Assembly (NCBI RefSeq): GCF_012952295.1
Contig: NZ_JABBCH010000010.1
Span: 93,518-157,517 of the forward strand
Direction of reading: 5' to 3'
Origin: Crystallibacter degradans
GTDB lineage: Bacteria > Actinomycetota > Actinomycetes > Actinomycetales > Micrococcaceae
DNA: 64,000 nt
Below, piece after piece: positions 10,221-18,395 of the stretch; the stretch's first letter is position 1; every line of letters starts with the position of its first letter. The translations under genes and the position numbers were made by a program. The notes under the pieces are model-generated. The model ran no database searches, had not been told where the DNA came from, and saw nothing but the letters and a program-made list of their open reading frames with translations.

Positions 10221-10688
10221 ATGATTGAGCTACGCCCAGTGGAACCTGCCGACCTCGACAAGTTCTTCGAGTACCAGCAGGATCCCGACTCCAACCGTAT
10301 GGCTGCTTTCACTGCCAAAAACCCCTCCGACCGTGGAGTGTTCAACCACCACTGGCAGAATATCCTCAACGACGAGGCCATCACTGTCCGCACCGTCACC
10401 GCCGACGGCGAAGTGGTGGGCAGCATCATGGCCTACCCCTCGGACGGCTACCCGGAGCTAACTTACTGGACGGCGAAATCGCACTGGGGCCGCGGCATCA
10501 CCACCGCAGCCGTGGAGAAATTCCTCGCCGAATTCACCGCCCGCCCCATCCGCGCCCGGGCCGTCAAGGACAACCTCGGTTCGATCAAGGTCCTGGAGAA
10601 GGCCGGCTTCAAGGCCATCGGCGAGGCCCAGGGCTTTGCCAATGCCCGGGCCGCCGTGGTCACCGAAGAAATTCTGGAACTTCTCTAG
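10221..10688 (+). CDS. GNAT-family N-acetyltransferase
   Basis: 155 residues of RimJ/RimL-like type. It begins MIELRPVEPADLDKFF and has the acetyl-CoA binding stretch HWGRGITTAAVEKFL near residue 92 and the NLGSIKVLEKAGFKAIGEA motif near residue 117, both characteristic of GNAT enzymes acting on protein N-termini or small amines. It lies 34 bp after the TetR gene on the same strand and may be cotranscribed, and it is convergent with bkdC (3 bp between stops). The acceptor substrate cannot be deduced. Confidence 0.85.
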   Translation: MIELRPVEPADLDKFFEYQQDPDSNRMAAFTAKNPSDRGVFNHHWQNILNDEAITVRTVTADGEVVGSIMAYPSDGYPELTYWTAKSHWGRGITTAAVEKFLAEFTARPIRARAVKDNLGSIKVLEKAGFKAIGEAQGFANARAAVVTEEILELL

Positions 10689-10691
10689 CCC

Positions 10692-12110
10692 TCACACCAT
10701 CGTCAGGACCATCCCCGGCTCGGCCAGGATGGTCCCGACGTCGGCCAGGAACGTCGCCCCCTGTTGTCCGTCCACAAGTCGGTGGTCGAACGACAGGCTG
10801 AGGGTGACGACCTGGCGCAGGGCGATGCCGCCCTGGTATTCCCAAGGCTGCCTACGGACCGCGCCCATGGCCAGGATCGCTGCCTCCCCCGGGTTGATGA
10901 TGGGGGTACCGGCGTCGATGCCGAAGACGCCGATATTCGTGATCGAAATGGTTCCTCCGGTCAGGTCTGCCGGGGCTGTCTTGCCCGATCTTGCCGCGCC
11001 GGTCAGCTCGCCCAGTGCCAGGGCGAGCTGGCGCAGGTCCAGCGCGTGGGCGTCCTTGATGTTGGGCACGATCAGCCCCCGCTCCGTGGCGGCAGCGATG
11101 CCCAGATTCACATAGTTCTGCCGGACGATCTCCTGGTTGGCCTCGTCCCAGCGCCAGTTCAGCGAGGGATTGCGCTCCAGCGCGATGCACAGCGCCTTGG
11201 CCAGTACGGTCAGCGGCGTGATCTTGATGCCGCTGAAGGCACGGCTGTCCCGCAGTTTGGCCAGCAACTCCATGGTCGGTGTGACGTCCACGGTCAGGAA
11301 CGACGTGGCATGCGGAGCGGTAAACGCGCTGGCCACCATCGCGGCGGCCGTGTGCTTGCGCATGCCCTTGATCGGAATGCGGCTTTCGCGTTCCGCCGCA
11401 CCCGCCAGCCATCCGCCCGCACGCGCAGTGGTGGCTGCGGCAGCCGGCTGCTCCCTACCCCGTTCGCCGGCCCCGGCAGTAGCGCCGGTGTGGAAACGTT
11501 CGACGTCGGACCGCGTGATCAACCCCTGCTCGCCCGTTCCGGTTATCTCAGCGAGATCAATGCCCAAGTCCCGGGCCAGCTTGCGGACCGGAGGCGTGGA
11601 CCGCGGCCGTTCCTTCCCGGATTCCGCCAGCTCCCCGGCAGGCTGGGCGCGGGCTGCAGCAGCTGGTTCGCGTGCCGGAGCCGTCCTGGCCACCGGAACC
11701 CCTCCGCCTGTCCCAACGGCACCGGCCCGACGGCGGCGCCTGGGTGCGCCTGATGCTTCGGCCTGTGCGCCGTAGCCCACCAGGTTCGCCTCACGGCCAC
11801 CCGCCGTGGCGGTGGCGGCACCGTTTGAAGACCGGCCGCCAGTGCCGTTCTCGGACGGGTCGCCGGAGCCGGCCACTTCGAAGGAAACAATCGGTTCGCC
11901 CACATTGACCGTGCTGCCCGGGGCTTCGTGCAGGACGGTGACGACGCCGGCAAACGGTGACGGCAGTTCCACGACGGCCTTTGCGGTTTCCACTTCGCCG
12001 AGGATCTGGTTCAGCTCCACCCTGTCGCCTTCGGCAACGTGCCAGCTGACGATTTCCGACTCTGTGAGACCTTCGCCCAGGTCCGGCAGCTTAAAGACCT
12101 TGATTCCCAT
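10692..12110 (-). CDS. bkdC: Branched-chain oxo-acid dehydrogenase E2 (dihydrolipoyl acyltransferase)
   Basis: 472 residues. The N-terminal lipoyl domain has the modified lysine at residue 44 in VETAKAVVELP. A peripheral subunit-binding domain (RKLARDLGIDLAEITGTG, about 175-205) follows an Ala/Gly/Arg-rich linker, and the C-terminal acyltransferase domain ends with the catalytic SFDHRLVDGQQG. The ATG at 12110 overlaps the bkdB stop (TGATG). It transfers the acyl group from E1 to CoA, giving isovaleryl-, isobutyryl- and 2-methylbutyryl-CoA. No E3 (lipoamide dehydrogenase) is encoded here, so the complex must use one encoded elsewhere. Confidence 0.93.
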   Translation of the reverse strand: MGIKVFKLPDLGEGLTESEIVSWHVAEGDRVELNQILGEVETAKAVVELPSPFAGVVTVLHEAPGSTVNVGEPIVSFEVAGSGDPSENGTGGRSSNGAATATAGGREANLVGYGAQAEASGAPRRRRRAGAVGTGGGVPVARTAPAREPAAAARAQPAGELAESGKERPRSTPPVRKLARDLGIDLAEITGTGEQGLITRSDVERFHTGATAGAGERGREQPAAAATTARAGGWLAGAAERESRIPIKGMRKHTAAAMVASAFTAPHATSFLTVDVTPTMELLAKLRDSRAFSGIKITPLTVLAKALCIALERNPSLNWRWDEANQEIVRQNYVNLGIAAATERGLIVPNIKDAHALDLRQLALALGELTGAARSGKTAPADLTGGTISITNIGVFGIDAGTPIINPGEAAILAMGAVRRQPWEYQGGIALRQVVTLSLSFDHRLVDGQQGATFLADVGTILAEPGMVLTMV

Positions 12111-13120
12111 CAATTCCCCTCCAGACCGCTGAGCGAATTCGTCCGGCCCAGGACGCGGTCCACGCCGTCCAGCATCCTGTCCAGATCGGGAAGATGATGG
12201 TGTTCCATCTTTGCCGGCGGGTAGGGAATATCGAATCCGGTGACACGGACGGGTGCATGTTCCAGATGGTAGAAGCACCGTTCGGTGATGCTCGCTGCCA
12301 CCTCCGCACCGAGTCCTCCCGTCATGGCCGCTTCATGGGTGATCACAAGGCGGCCGGTCTTGCGAACCGAGGCCTCCAGCGTGGCGAAGTCCAGCGGAGA
12401 CAGCGAGCGCAGGTCGATGACTTCCACCGAGATACCTTCCTCCCGCGCCGCCAGGGCGGCGTCCTTGGCGACCTGCACCAGGGCACCGTACGCCACCAAC
12501 GTCACGTCTTCGCCGGCGATCTCCACCCGAGCCTGCTCGAGGGAGAAGGATCCCAGATCAACCTCTTCGTCCACCTCCCCCTTGACGTGGTACCGCCGCT
12601 TGGGTTCGAAGAAGAGCACCGGGTCATCGCAGGCTATGGCCTGCTGGATCATCGCGAATGCATCCTGCGGGTTGGATACCGAGATCACCCGCAGGCCGGA
12701 GGTATGCATGAAATAAGCCTCCGGCGATTCCGAATGATGCTCCGCTGCTCCGATTCCGCCGCCGAACGGAACCCGGATAGTCAGCGGCATCTTGACCCTC
12801 CCCTGGGTGCGGTAGTGCAGTTTGGCCACCTGGCTCACTATCTGGTTGAACGCCGGATAGATGAACCCGTCAAACTGTATTTCGCACACCGGCCGGTATC
12901 CGCGGTACGCCATACCCACGGCTGTACCCAGAATGGCGGATTCCGCCAGCGGGGCGTCGATGACCCGGTGGGCACCGAAGTCTTTCTGAAGTTCGTCAGT
13001 GATGCGGAAAACACCGCCCAGCTTGCCGATGTCTTCGCCGATCAGGACAACCTTGGAATCGTGTTCCATTGCCCTACGCAGGCCGGTGTTGATAGCCCGG
13101 CCAAAAGTCATGGTGCTCAT
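12110..13120 (-). CDS. bkdB: Branched-chain oxo-acid dehydrogenase E1 beta
   Basis: 336 residues with the transketolase pyrimidine-binding domain at the N-terminus (MTFGRAINTGLRRAM, GEDIGKLGGVF) and a transketolase C-terminal domain with VIDLRSLSPLD and THEAAMTGGLGAE. It pairs with BkdA to decarboxylate 2-oxoisovalerate, 2-oxoisocaproate and 2-oxo-3-methylvalerate on thiamine diphosphate. It overlaps bkdA by 4 bp and bkdC by 1 bp, so the three form one tightly coupled operon. Confidence 0.95.
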   Translation of the reverse strand: MSTMTFGRAINTGLRRAMEHDSKVVLIGEDIGKLGGVFRITDELQKDFGAHRVIDAPLAESAILGTAVGMAYRGYRPVCEIQFDGFIYPAFNQIVSQVAKLHYRTQGRVKMPLTIRVPFGGGIGAAEHHSESPEAYFMHTSGLRVISVSNPQDAFAMIQQAIACDDPVLFFEPKRRYHVKGEVDEEVDLGSFSLEQARVEIAGEDVTLVAYGALVQVAKDAALAAREEGISVEVIDLRSLSPLDFATLEASVRKTGRLVITHEAAMTGGLGAEVAASITERCFYHLEHAPVRVTGFDIPYPPAKMEHHHLPDLDRMLDGVDRVLGRTNSLSGLEGN

Positions 13121-14214
13121 CGCGTGCCTCCCCCTGCAGCCTCGAACGAGGCAAGATAACGGGAGTAGTGGTCCCGTTGGCGCTCCAGCACCGAGTGCGG
13201 TGTGGTGTAGACGTTGTTGAACACGTCCAGGTCCCCGGGCTCGGGCAGTGTTACACAGCCGTGCCGCAGCTGCGCGGCAACCTCGTCCGCCTTGGCGTTC
13301 ACCCTGTCCGTGACGTCACCGGTCAGCAGTCCTTCGGCCTCCAGCAGTTTGGCCAGCCGGTCGATGGGATCGCGGCCCTTCCAGTCTTCGAGCTCGTTCG
13401 GGTCCCGGTATCTGGTGGGATCGTCCGCCGTCGTATGCGGACCCATGCGGTAGGTGACCGCTTCAATGAAGCTTGGTCCGCCGCCGCTGCGCGCCCGCTC
13501 CAGGGCCTCGCGTGTCACGGCCATGCAGGCGAGTACGTCGTTGCCGTCCACGCGCACGCTCGGAATACCGAAGCCGGGGGCGCGGTCCGCGATGTCCCGC
13601 TGTGACTGGAGGGTGACCGGTTCGGAAATCGCCCACTGGTTGTTCTGGCAGAAGAAGACCACCGGTGCCTGGAAGCTGGCCGCAAAGACCATGGCCTCGT
13701 TGACGTCGCCCTGGCTGGTGGCGCCATCGCCGAAATACGCTACAGCCACGGCGTCTGCGCCGTCGAGCTTGGTTGCCATGGCGTAGCCGGTAGCGTGCAG
13801 GGTCTGTGCCCCGATAATCACCTGCGGCGTGGCCATGTTGATCTCATACGGGTTCCAGCCGGAGGGTGCGTTCCCCCGCCAGACCCTGATCATGTCCGTG
13901 TAGTCGGCGCCGCGGCAGTAGGCCACGCCGTTCTCGCGGTAGCTGGAGAAGACGAAATCGTCCTTGCGAAGCGCCCGGCCCGATCCGATCTGCGCCGCCT
14001 CCTGTCCCAGCAACGGGGGCCAGAGTGCCAGTTCACCCTGGCGCTGCAGGGCGGTCGCCTCCTGGTCTACCCGGCGCACCACCACCATGTCTTCGTACAG
14101 CCCCTGGAGGCGGGCCCCGTCGATATCCGCCACCCATTCACCGTAGGGACCGGCAACCCGGGTTCCCTCCGGTGTCAGCAGCTGGACGAGATTTTCCCCG
14201 GATACTGACCTCAT
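13117..14214 (-). CDS. bkdA: Branched-chain oxo-acid dehydrogenase E1 alpha
   Basis: About 365 residues. The thiamine diphosphate motif begins GDGATSQGDVNEA and closes with CQNNQWAIS (the GDG...NN signature). RMGPHTTADDPTRYR marks the branched-chain rather than pyruvate type. It forms the E1 heterotetramer with BkdB. The ATG at 14214 gives a sensible N-terminus (MRSVSGENLVQLLTPEG); the frame runs on to 14373, but that part is unlike the family and enters the regulator's promoter. No strong ribosome-binding site is visible, so a GTG 15 bp upstream is possible. Divergent from the Lrp/AsnC gene. Confidence 0.92.
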   Translation of the reverse strand: MRSVSGENLVQLLTPEGTRVAGPYGEWVADIDGARLQGLYEDMVVVRRVDQEATALQRQGELALWPPLLGQEAAQIGSGRALRKDDFVFSSYRENGVAYCRGADYTDMIRVWRGNAPSGWNPYEINMATPQVIIGAQTLHATGYAMATKLDGADAVAVAYFGDGATSQGDVNEAMVFAASFQAPVVFFCQNNQWAISEPVTLQSQRDIADRAPGFGIPSVRVDGNDVLACMAVTREALERARSGGGPSFIEAVTYRMGPHTTADDPTRYRDPNELEDWKGRDPIDRLAKLLEAEGLLTGDVTDRVNAKADEVAAQLRHGCVTLPEPGDLDVFNNVYTTPHSVLERQRDHYSRYLASFEAAGGGTR

Positions 14215-14379
14215 GCCATGTAAGGACACTTGATGCACGCAACCTTTTCTCGTTGTGTCGGTCCCGCGGATCTTGTGGATCCCACGGCACCTTTGCAGAC
14301 CTCCCGACGCCATTGCCGGCAGGTAGTTGTGACGATACTCACAGAAGGCAGCAAGCGCAATATCCGGTTCCAAAACTGA

Positions 14380-14431
14380 GCATAATGCACTGCCGTGGCC
14401 AAATATATCGTGCTAACGTTGCGCATTATGC
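14380..14431. promoter_or_regulatory. Paired GCATWATGC sites in the bkdA / Lrp-type regulator promoter
   Basis: GCATAATGC at 14380-14388 and its exact reverse complement GCATTATGC at 14423-14431 flank an AT-rich stretch in an otherwise GC-rich divergent promoter. Each 9-mer is itself a palindrome around one base. The spacing is 43 bp, about four helical turns. The second copy covers the start codon of the regulator, which fits autoregulation. They are probable sites for the adjacent Lrp/AsnC protein. Confidence 0.55.
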
Positions 14432-14907
14432 AGCCTCTGGATGGCACCGACACGCGTTTGCTGATGGCCCTGGCACAGGACCCTCGGCGTACCGTTGTGG
14501 CCTTGGCGCAAGAGCTGGGACTTTCCCGCAATACGGTCCAGGCGCGCATGAGCCAGTTGGAAAAGAAATCCGTTTTCCTCTCCTTCGACCGCCGCATCAG
14601 CCCGGCCGCCCTGGGCTATCCGCTTGCGGCCTTCATCCACATCCATGTCCAGCAGCCCAAGCTGGAGCAGATCACTAACGAGCTGGCCCTGATTCCCGAA
14701 GTGCTGGAAGCTTTCGGTATCACCGGACAGGCCGACATCCTGGCCCGGGTGGTCTCCACCGGCGCCGAAGACCTTTTCCGGATCAACGGGAAGGTCCTCG
14801 CCATCGACGGCGTGGAGCGCACGGACACTTCGCTGGCCATGCACGAACTGGTGCCGTTCCGCATCGGACCGCTGCTGCAGCGCCCCCGCGGACCGGACGC
14901 GGACTGA
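14428..14907 (+). CDS. Lrp/AsnC-family transcriptional regulator, probable bkd regulator
   Basis: 159 residues from the ATG at 14428 (MQPLDGTDTRLLMAL). The AsnC-type helix-turn-helix covers about residues 8-50 (RTVVALAQELGLSRNTVQAR) and a RAM ligand-binding/oligomerisation domain follows (FGITGQADILARVV). A GTG at 14395 is in frame, but its extension is atypical. It is divergent from bkdA. Lrp/AsnC proteins beside bkd operons (BkdR type) usually respond to branched-chain amino acids; the same is inferred here. Confidence 0.9.
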   Translation: MQPLDGTDTRLLMALAQDPRRTVVALAQELGLSRNTVQARMSQLEKKSVFLSFDRRISPAALGYPLAAFIHIHVQQPKLEQITNELALIPEVLEAFGITGQADILARVVSTGAEDLFRINGKVLAIDGVERTDTSLAMHELVPFRIGPLLQRPRGPDAD

Positions 14908-14922
14908 TTGCCTCCGAGCCCG

Positions 14923-15978
14923 TCAGGCTGGCCCACCCGCAGCTGGCCTGAGGGGCTGAGCCACGCCGTACTTGGCGGACAGCCGTCCGGATTCCACCAG
15001 CCACCGGACGGTGTCGCGGACGGTGTCGTCGAAGGGCCGCGCGCTCACACCCAGCTCGATGGTGGCCGCCGACGTCTCGAATTCCGTTCCGCGGCGGAGG
15101 ATGTCCACGCTCTCTGCGTAGGCCGGCATTGTCCATTGCGCGGGCAGCCGGCGTTGGAGCACATCCATCGGCTTGAGCAGCGCCAGCATCAGTCCGGCCG
15201 GCACCGTCACGAACGGATATTTGCGCCCCGTCGCCCGCTCAAGGGCGCCGAAGATCATCTTGCCGTCCGCAAAGTGGCCTGGGACCACATAGCGGTGCGA
15301 TTCACTGCACTTGTTGACGACGGCGGCAACCAGGGCCGCAACGTCCCGCACGTCCGTGTAATGGGTGCGGCCGGAGGGCCAGATTGGGAGCCGTCCGGCG
15401 GCCAGCCAGCGAAGCCGTTCACTCTGGTCGCCGCGGTAGGGATCATGCGGGCCAAGCGTCGAACCCGGATAGACGGTGACTACCGGGTCTCCGGCCGCTT
15501 GGAAACCGCGGGCCACCTGCTCCGAGAGGATTTTCGAGCGGGTGTAGGGGTAATCGATATCGCCCAGCGGAAGCGACGGATCAGTGCCGCCCTTCCGGAC
15601 CAGAACGGCATACGTCGAAATGTGCACCACAGGTGAAAGCCGGGCTCGGACGGCCTCGCCGAGGACATTCTCCGCCGCTTCTACATTGGTCCGCTCGATC
15701 TCGTCGGCCCGCCGCGGATCCAGGGAATAGATGGCCGCCGCATGAACGACGGCGTCACATCCGTTAACGGCGCCCCTCACCACCTGTGGATCCAACACAT
15801 CGCCGACGACAACGTCCTGCTGCGCGGCAGCAACGACGTCGGCACCAAAAGGAGCCAGCGACGAGCGCGTTTTATCCCGGTCACGCACCAGCAACCGCAC
15901 GGAGTGCCCCGCTTGAACTAACGCTGCCACTATGTGGCATCCGACAAAACCCGTGCCACCGGTCACCAGGACTCTCAT
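14923..15978 (-). CDS. NAD(P)-dependent epimerase/dehydratase-like extended SDR
   Basis: 351 residues. From the ATG at 15978 it begins MRVLVTGGTGFVGCHIV, the extended-SDR TGxxGxxG cofactor motif. DAVVHAAAIYSLD and HISTYAVL are the central strands, and YTRSK carries the tail of the YxxxK motif (PYTRSKI, tyrosine and lysine spaced correctly). DVRDVAALV and a C-terminal substrate region follow. It resembles 3-beta-hydroxysteroid dehydrogenase/dihydroflavonol reductase-like proteins, but the substrate is unknown. It is convergent with the Lrp gene (15 bp between stops). The frame to 16047 is an unlikely extension. Confidence 0.85.
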   Translation of the reverse strand: MRVLVTGGTGFVGCHIVAALVQAGHSVRLLVRDRDKTRSSLAPFGADVVAAAQQDVVVGDVLDPQVVRGAVNGCDAVVHAAAIYSLDPRRADEIERTNVEAAENVLGEAVRARLSPVVHISTYAVLVRKGGTDPSLPLGDIDYPYTRSKILSEQVARGFQAAGDPVVTVYPGSTLGPHDPYRGDQSERLRWLAAGRLPIWPSGRTHYTDVRDVAALVAAVVNKCSESHRYVVPGHFADGKMIFGALERATGRKYPFVTVPAGLMLALLKPMDVLQRRLPAQWTMPAYAESVDILRRGTEFETSAATIELGVSARPFDDTVRDTVRWLVESGRLSAKYGVAQPLRPAAGGPA

Positions 15979-16081
15979 TCCCCAAGCATGGACCTCTCGG
16001 GCACGCCTGCATAGACGCCGTCGGGCTTGGAAATTCCCCCCGCTCAAAGACGCATCTGGAAACCGGCTTGGGACGCACGAA

Positions 16082-16106
16082 GCGGGCCCGGAATGTCCGG
16101 GCCCGC
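16082..16106. terminator. Strong GC hairpin downstream of the actP-like symporter
   Basis: An 11-bp perfect stem (GCGGGCCCGGA / TCCGGGCCCGC) with a 3-nt loop, about 47 bp downstream of the symporter stop on the minus strand. There is no clear T-run on that side (TTCGTG follows), so it looks like the hairpin-only terminator common in actinobacteria. Confidence 0.55.
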
Positions 16107-16152
16107 CGCTTTGCCGTGCAGTCGTGTTGCCGGCAGTTGTGTTGCCGTCTGT

Positions 16153-17769
16153 CTAGTGGTCGACAGCCTTTTCGGCGCCGACGCCGGTCAGTGAACGGAC
16201 TTCCATTTCCGCCTGCTTGGCCGGATCCTCCACACGCTTGTCGAGTACCGTGCCCAGCCAGCCGAGGAAGAACGCCAGCGGGATCGAGATGATGCCCGGG
16301 TTCTTCAGCGGGAACCAAGCGAAGTCCGCGCCCGGGATCATCGAAGTCTCCGTACCGGAAACCACCGGGGAGAACGCGATCAGGATCAGCGCAGCGGCCA
16401 GACCGCCATACATGGACCAGATGGCGCCCTGGGTGGAGAACTTCTTCCAGAACAGCGAGTAGATGATGGTCGGCAGGTTTGCCGAAGCCGCCACCGCGAA
16501 GGCCAGCGCCACCAGGAAGGCAATGTTCTGGCCTTGGGCGCCAATGCCGCCCAGGATGGAGAGGATACCGATGACCACCACGGTACGGCGGGCGACCTTC
16601 ACTTCGCCGTCGGCGTCTACTTGGCCCTTGCGGACCACGTTCGCGTAAATGTCGTGCGCAAAGGAAGCCGCGGCAGTGATCGTCAGGCCGGCCACCACGG
16701 CCAGGATGGTCGCGAAGGCGACGGCGGAGATCAGTCCCAGCAGCAGCGGGCCGCCGAGCTCGAACGCCAGCAGCGGTGCAGCGGAGTTGACGCCGCCGGG
16801 AGCTGCCTCGATCACCTCCGGTCCGATGAGCGCGCCGGCGCCGTAGCCGAGCACCAGCGTGAACAGGTAGAAGGCGCCGATCAGCCAGATCGCCCAGACC
16901 ACGGACTTGCGGGCCTCCTTGGCGGTCGGAACGGTGTAGAACCGCATCAGAACGTGCGGCAGCCCAGCGGTACCGAGCACCAGCGCCAGGGCCAGCGAGA
17001 TGAAGTCGAACTTGGAGGTTTCGCTGGCACCGTACTGCATTCCCGGATTCAGGATGTCAGTGGTTCCGGCCGTCGCGGCGGCATCGCCGAGCAGGGCCGA
17101 GAAGTTGAAGCCGTACATCGCCAGCACCCAGATTGTCATCACGAACGCACCGGCGATCAGCAGGCAGGCCTTGATGATCTGGACCCAGGTGGTGCCCTTC
17201 ATACCGCCCACCAGTACGTACAGGATCATCAGCGCACCGACGACCACAATAACGATGGACTGGCCAAGCCTGTCGTCGATGCCCAGCAGCAGCGAGACGA
17301 GTCCGCCCGCGCCGGCCATCTGGGCCAGCAGGTAGAAGAAGCAGACCGCCAGCGTCGTCGTTGCCGCGGCGATGCGCACCGGGCGCTGCTTGAGCCGGAA
17401 GGAGAGCACATCCGCCATGGTGAACTTACCGGTGTTGCGCAGCAGCTCCGCTACGAGGAGGAGAGCCACCAGCCAGGCGACCAGGAAGCCGATGGAGTAC
17501 ATGAAGCCGTCATAGCCGTTGATGGCGATCGCGCCGCAGATCCCGAGGAAGGAGGCGGCGGAGAGGTAGTCGCCGGCAATTGCGGTGCCGTTCTGTCCGC
17601 CGGTGAAGGAGCGGCCGGCCGCGTAGTAGTCGGCCGCTGTCTTGTTGTTGCGGCTGGCGCGCAGCACGATCACCATGGTGATCGCCACGAAGAGGCCGAA
17701 AATGGTGATGTTCAGCCAGGGCTCGCCGACCTGCGTCTCGGCCTGCGTGGTGGTGGTCAAGGGAAGCAT
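16153..17769 (-). CDS. Cation:monocarboxylate (acetate/pyruvate) symporter, SSS family
   Basis: 538 residues with about 13 predicted membrane segments. Family motifs include ASRNNKTAADYYAAGRSF, the conserved DYLSAASFLG, LGTAGLPHVLMRFYT and the later ILAVVAGLTITAAASFAHD. This is the ActP/MctC branch of sodium:solute symporters, which in Corynebacterium (MctC) takes up acetate, propionate and pyruvate. It starts on the stop codon of the DUF485 gene (TGATG), the usual DUF485-ActP pairing. Three LytTR-like repeats upstream of that operon suggest control by the neighbouring two-component system. Confidence 0.9.
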   Translation of the reverse strand: MLPLTTTTQAETQVGEPWLNITIFGLFVAITMVIVLRASRNNKTAADYYAAGRSFTGGQNGTAIAGDYLSAASFLGICGAIAINGYDGFMYSIGFLVAWLVALLLVAELLRNTGKFTMADVLSFRLKQRPVRIAAATTTLAVCFFYLLAQMAGAGGLVSLLLGIDDRLGQSIVIVVVGALMILYVLVGGMKGTTWVQIIKACLLIAGAFVMTIWVLAMYGFNFSALLGDAAATAGTTDILNPGMQYGASETSKFDFISLALALVLGTAGLPHVLMRFYTVPTAKEARKSVVWAIWLIGAFYLFTLVLGYGAGALIGPEVIEAAPGGVNSAAPLLAFELGGPLLLGLISAVAFATILAVVAGLTITAAASFAHDIYANVVRKGQVDADGEVKVARRTVVVIGILSILGGIGAQGQNIAFLVALAFAVAASANLPTIIYSLFWKKFSTQGAIWSMYGGLAAALILIAFSPVVSGTETSMIPGADFAWFPLKNPGIISIPLAFFLGWLGTVLDKRVEDPAKQAEMEVRSLTGVGAEKAVDH

Positions 17770-18140
17770 CAGTTCTTTTCTCCTGCCTGGGGCTCGACGG
17801 CCGCGGACTCAAGCTCGCTGCGCATCTCGGCCGCGATCGGATCCAGCTTCTTGTTGGCGAAGCTGACGTACCACATGGTGATCGCGAACGTGCTGACGAA
17901 CTGCAGCAGTCCCAGGATCAGGCCGACGTTGATGTTGCCGATCACCTTGATGGACATGAAGTCATGCGCATAGTCCGCCAACAGGACGTAGGCGAAATAC
18001 CACAGCAGGAATGCAATGGCCATGGGGAACACGAAGCTGCGGTGCCGGCGCCGCAGCTCCTGGAACTTCGGTTCCTGCTGGACTTTCTCGAAGTCCACGG
18101 CTGCCGTGAAATCGGCCTCCGGGGTGGGATTTTGTCCCAT
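17769..18140 (-). CDS. DUF485 small membrane protein, symporter partner
   Basis: 123 residues with two transmembrane helices (about residues 36-55 and 70-92) and charged ends, typical of DUF485 proteins encoded just before ActP-type symporters. The start at 18140 has an exact AGGAGGAG ribosome-binding site; the frame to 18881 is an antisense extension across the kinase gene. The stop overlaps the symporter start. Its role is thought to be assembly or stability of the transporter, which is not established. Confidence 0.88.
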   Translation of the reverse strand: MGQNPTPEADFTAAVDFEKVQQEPKFQELRRRHRSFVFPMAIAFLLWYFAYVLLADYAHDFMSIKVIGNINVGLILGLLQFVSTFAITMWYVSFANKKLDPIAAEMRSELESAAVEPQAGEKN

Positions 18141-18222
18141 GTCTCCTCCTCTTGGGGATTTTGTGACTGCAATCACTCTCCAATGTGATCCAGTACATGT
18201 CTCCAGGCGCGGCCATAGCGAT

Positions 18223-18274
18223 CGGTGAACGGCAACCGGCCTGCGGTGAACGGCGGCCCGCTGCGACGAACAGC
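18223..18274 (-). promoter_or_regulatory. Triple direct repeat resembling LytTR binding sites
   Basis: Read on the minus strand, GCCGTTCACCG occurs at 18233-18223 and again, identical, at 18254-18244. A weaker copy, GCTGTTCGTCG, occurs at 18274-18264. Spacings are 21 and 20 bp, two helical turns. The core GCCGTTCAC fits most positions of the LytTR direct-repeat consensus, with GTT central. The array begins 83 bp upstream of the DUF485-symporter operon and lies in the promoter shared with the LytS gene. Regulation by the adjacent LytTR protein is inferred. Confidence 0.6.
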
Positions 18275-18395
18275 ATGCGGCGAGGGAACTTCCCAGCGCT
18301 GGCGCGGCCGCGGACGTGCGCCCTCCGGTGCCCCCGGGTTCATCCGACGACGGCGGTGCCTTCGGTGACGCTGTCACGAGGGATATCGTGGAGGA

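Noticed and set aside
16534..17973. A 479-codon open frame on the plus strand
   Set aside because: Antisense to the symporter; its Gln/His/Asp/Gly-rich product is the usual reflection of a GC-rich membrane-protein gene.
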